From Comamonadaceae bacterium (GTDB lineage: Bacteria > Pseudomonadota > Gammaproteobacteria > Burkholderiales > Burkholderiaceae_C), in assembly GCA_947374705.1 (NCBI GenBank), contig CANCDA010000046.1:1-14527 (forward strand): a stretch of DNA of 14,527 nt, written 5' to 3'. Each line of letters opens with the position of its first letter. The stretch's first letter is position 1. Shown one piece after another: positions 13,705 through 14,527 of the stretch. The translations under genes were made by a program, and so were the position numbers. The notes under the pieces are model-generated. The model was not told where the DNA came from, did not search any database, and saw only the letters and a list, made by a program, of their open reading frames with translations.

Positions 13705-14527
13705 GTGTACTGTTTTTGCACCCACTCGCGGTAGGCACCACTTTGCACATTCACCACCCAGCTGGGGTTGTCCAGGTACCACTGCACGGTTTTTCGGATG
13801 CCGGTCTCGAAGGTCTCGGCTGGCTTCCAGCCCAGCTCTTGCTCCAGTTTACGCGCGTCAATGGCGTAGCGCCGGTCATGGCCGGGGCGGTCTGTGACGT
13901 AGGTGATTTGTCCGCTATAGGCTTGACCATCAGCACGTGGACGCAGCTCATCGAGCAAAGCACACACGGTGTGCACGATGTCGAGGTTGGGTTTTTCGTT
14001 CCAGCCGCCCACGTTGTACACCTCACCCACACGACCAGCCTGCAACACGCGGCGGATGGCGCTGCAATGGTCTTTGACGTAGAGCCAGTCACGCACCTGC
14101 ATGCCGTCGCCATACACCGGCAAGGGCTTGCCCGCCAGCGCGTTGACGATCATGAGCGGGATGAGTTTCTCAGGGAAATGGTAGGGGCCGTAGTTGTTGG
14201 AGCAATTGGTGGTGAGCACCGGCAGGCCATAGGTATGGTGCCAAGCGCGCACCAGGTGGTCACTGGCGGCCTTGCTGGCGCTGTAGGGGCTGTTGGGCTC
14301 GTAGCGGTGGTCTTCTGTGAAGGCGGGCTCGTCTTTGCTCAAGGAGCCATAGACCTCATCGGTAGAGACGTGCAGAAAACGAAACTCTGCTTTTTGCGGC
14401 TCTTGCAAACCACCCCAGTACGCACGCACCGCTTCGAGCAAGCGAAAGGTGCCCACCACATTGGTCTGGATGAAATCCTCAGGGCCATGGATGGAGCGAT
14501 CCACGTGCGATTCAGCGGCAAAGTTGA
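13701..14527 (-). CDS. rfbB: dTDP-glucose 4,6-dehydratase (5' truncated by window edge)
   Basis: The last 274 residues of RmlB are present; about 80-85 N-terminal residues, including the NAD-binding glycine motif, lie beyond the right edge. The visible part opens NFAAESHVDRSI and carries the catalytic VSTDEVYG (53-60 of the visible part) and YSASK (81-85). TTNCSNNYGPYHFPEKLIPL, RDWLYVKDHC and VTDRPGHDRRYAID follow, all standard for the family. It removes water from dTDP-glucose to give dTDP-4-keto-6-deoxy-glucose, the second step to dTDP-L-rhamnose. Its TGA overlaps the rfbD ATG. The promoter of the locus, if it precedes rfbB, is outside the window. Confidence 0.98.
   Translation of the reverse strand, partial: NFAAESHVDRSIHGPEDFIQTNVVGTFRLLEAVRAYWGGLQEPQKAEFRFLHVSTDEVYGSLSKDEPAFTEDHRYEPNSPYSASKAASDHLVRAWHHTYGLPVLTTNCSNNYGPYHFPEKLIPLMIVNALAGKPLPVYGDGMQVRDWLYVKDHCSAIRRVLQAGRVGEVYNVGGWNEKPNLDIVHTVCALLDELRPRADGQAYSGQITYVTDRPGHDRRYAIDARKLEQELGWKPAETFETGIRKTVQWYLDNPSWVVNVQSGAYREWVQKQYT

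Noticed and set aside
13705..13782. Longer GTG-initiated form of RfbD
   Set aside because: The extension lies inside rfbB; the ATG at 13704 forms a classic ATGA overlap and gives the standard N-terminus.

Overview
The window is a 14.5 kb stretch of a cell-surface polysaccharide (O-antigen or capsule type) biosynthesis locus. All 14 protein genes lie on the minus strand, so the locus reads from right (14527) to left (1). Both ends are cut inside genes: rfbB lacks its N-terminus at the right edge, and a wbpM/capD-type dehydratase lacks its C-terminus at the left edge. Protein style, the moderately high GC of the housekeeping-like genes (62-63% in 60-base lines I counted by hand at 601, 10021 and 14041) and a betaproteobacterial-type H-NS protein suggest a betaproteobacterium of the order Burkholderiales, perhaps Comamonadaceae. 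That placement is an inference from protein style, not from a database match.

Layout in reading order: (1) 14527-11339, rfbB-rfbD-rfbA-rfbC, the complete dTDP-L-rhamnose pathway. (2) 11288-9861, manC, for GDP-mannose. (3) 9827-8475, a Wzx-type flippase. (4) 8471-3371, the assembly and decoration block: a class I SAM methyltransferase, a membrane O-acyltransferase, two family 2 glycosyltransferases, a second unusual SAM-methyltransferase-like protein and a third family 2 glycosyltransferase. (5) 3345-1, an initiation module: an SDR reductase/epimerase of the WbpV/WreQ type, a short polyisoprenyl-phosphate sugar-1-phosphate transferase, an H-NS family DNA-binding protein, and the WbpM-type UDP-sugar 4,6-dehydratase.

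The genes read as one Wzx-dependent pathway. The WbpM-type enzyme makes a UDP-4-keto-6-deoxy-HexNAc. The small transferase loads the first sugar on undecaprenyl phosphate, and the SDR completes a 6-deoxy-HexNAc (QuiNAc or FucNAc). The glycosyltransferases then add residues such as L-rhamnose and mannose, the methyl- and acyltransferases decorate them, and Wzx flips the product. No Wzy polymerase, Wzz, ligase, phosphomannomutase or GDP-mannose dehydratase is visible. Four ATGA overlaps and mostly short gaps indicate a long operon. The largest gap is 66 bp, just upstream of the H-NS gene; it is AT-rich and carries a strong ribosome binding site, a palindrome and a possible weak promoter. No intergenic stretch exceeds 70 bp.

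The most unusual point is an H-NS family nucleoid protein gene embedded inside the polysaccharide locus, between the initiating transferase and the dehydratase. The rest is a recognisable though individual O-antigen cluster. I saw no RNA genes, insertion sequences, CRISPR arrays or convincing terminators.
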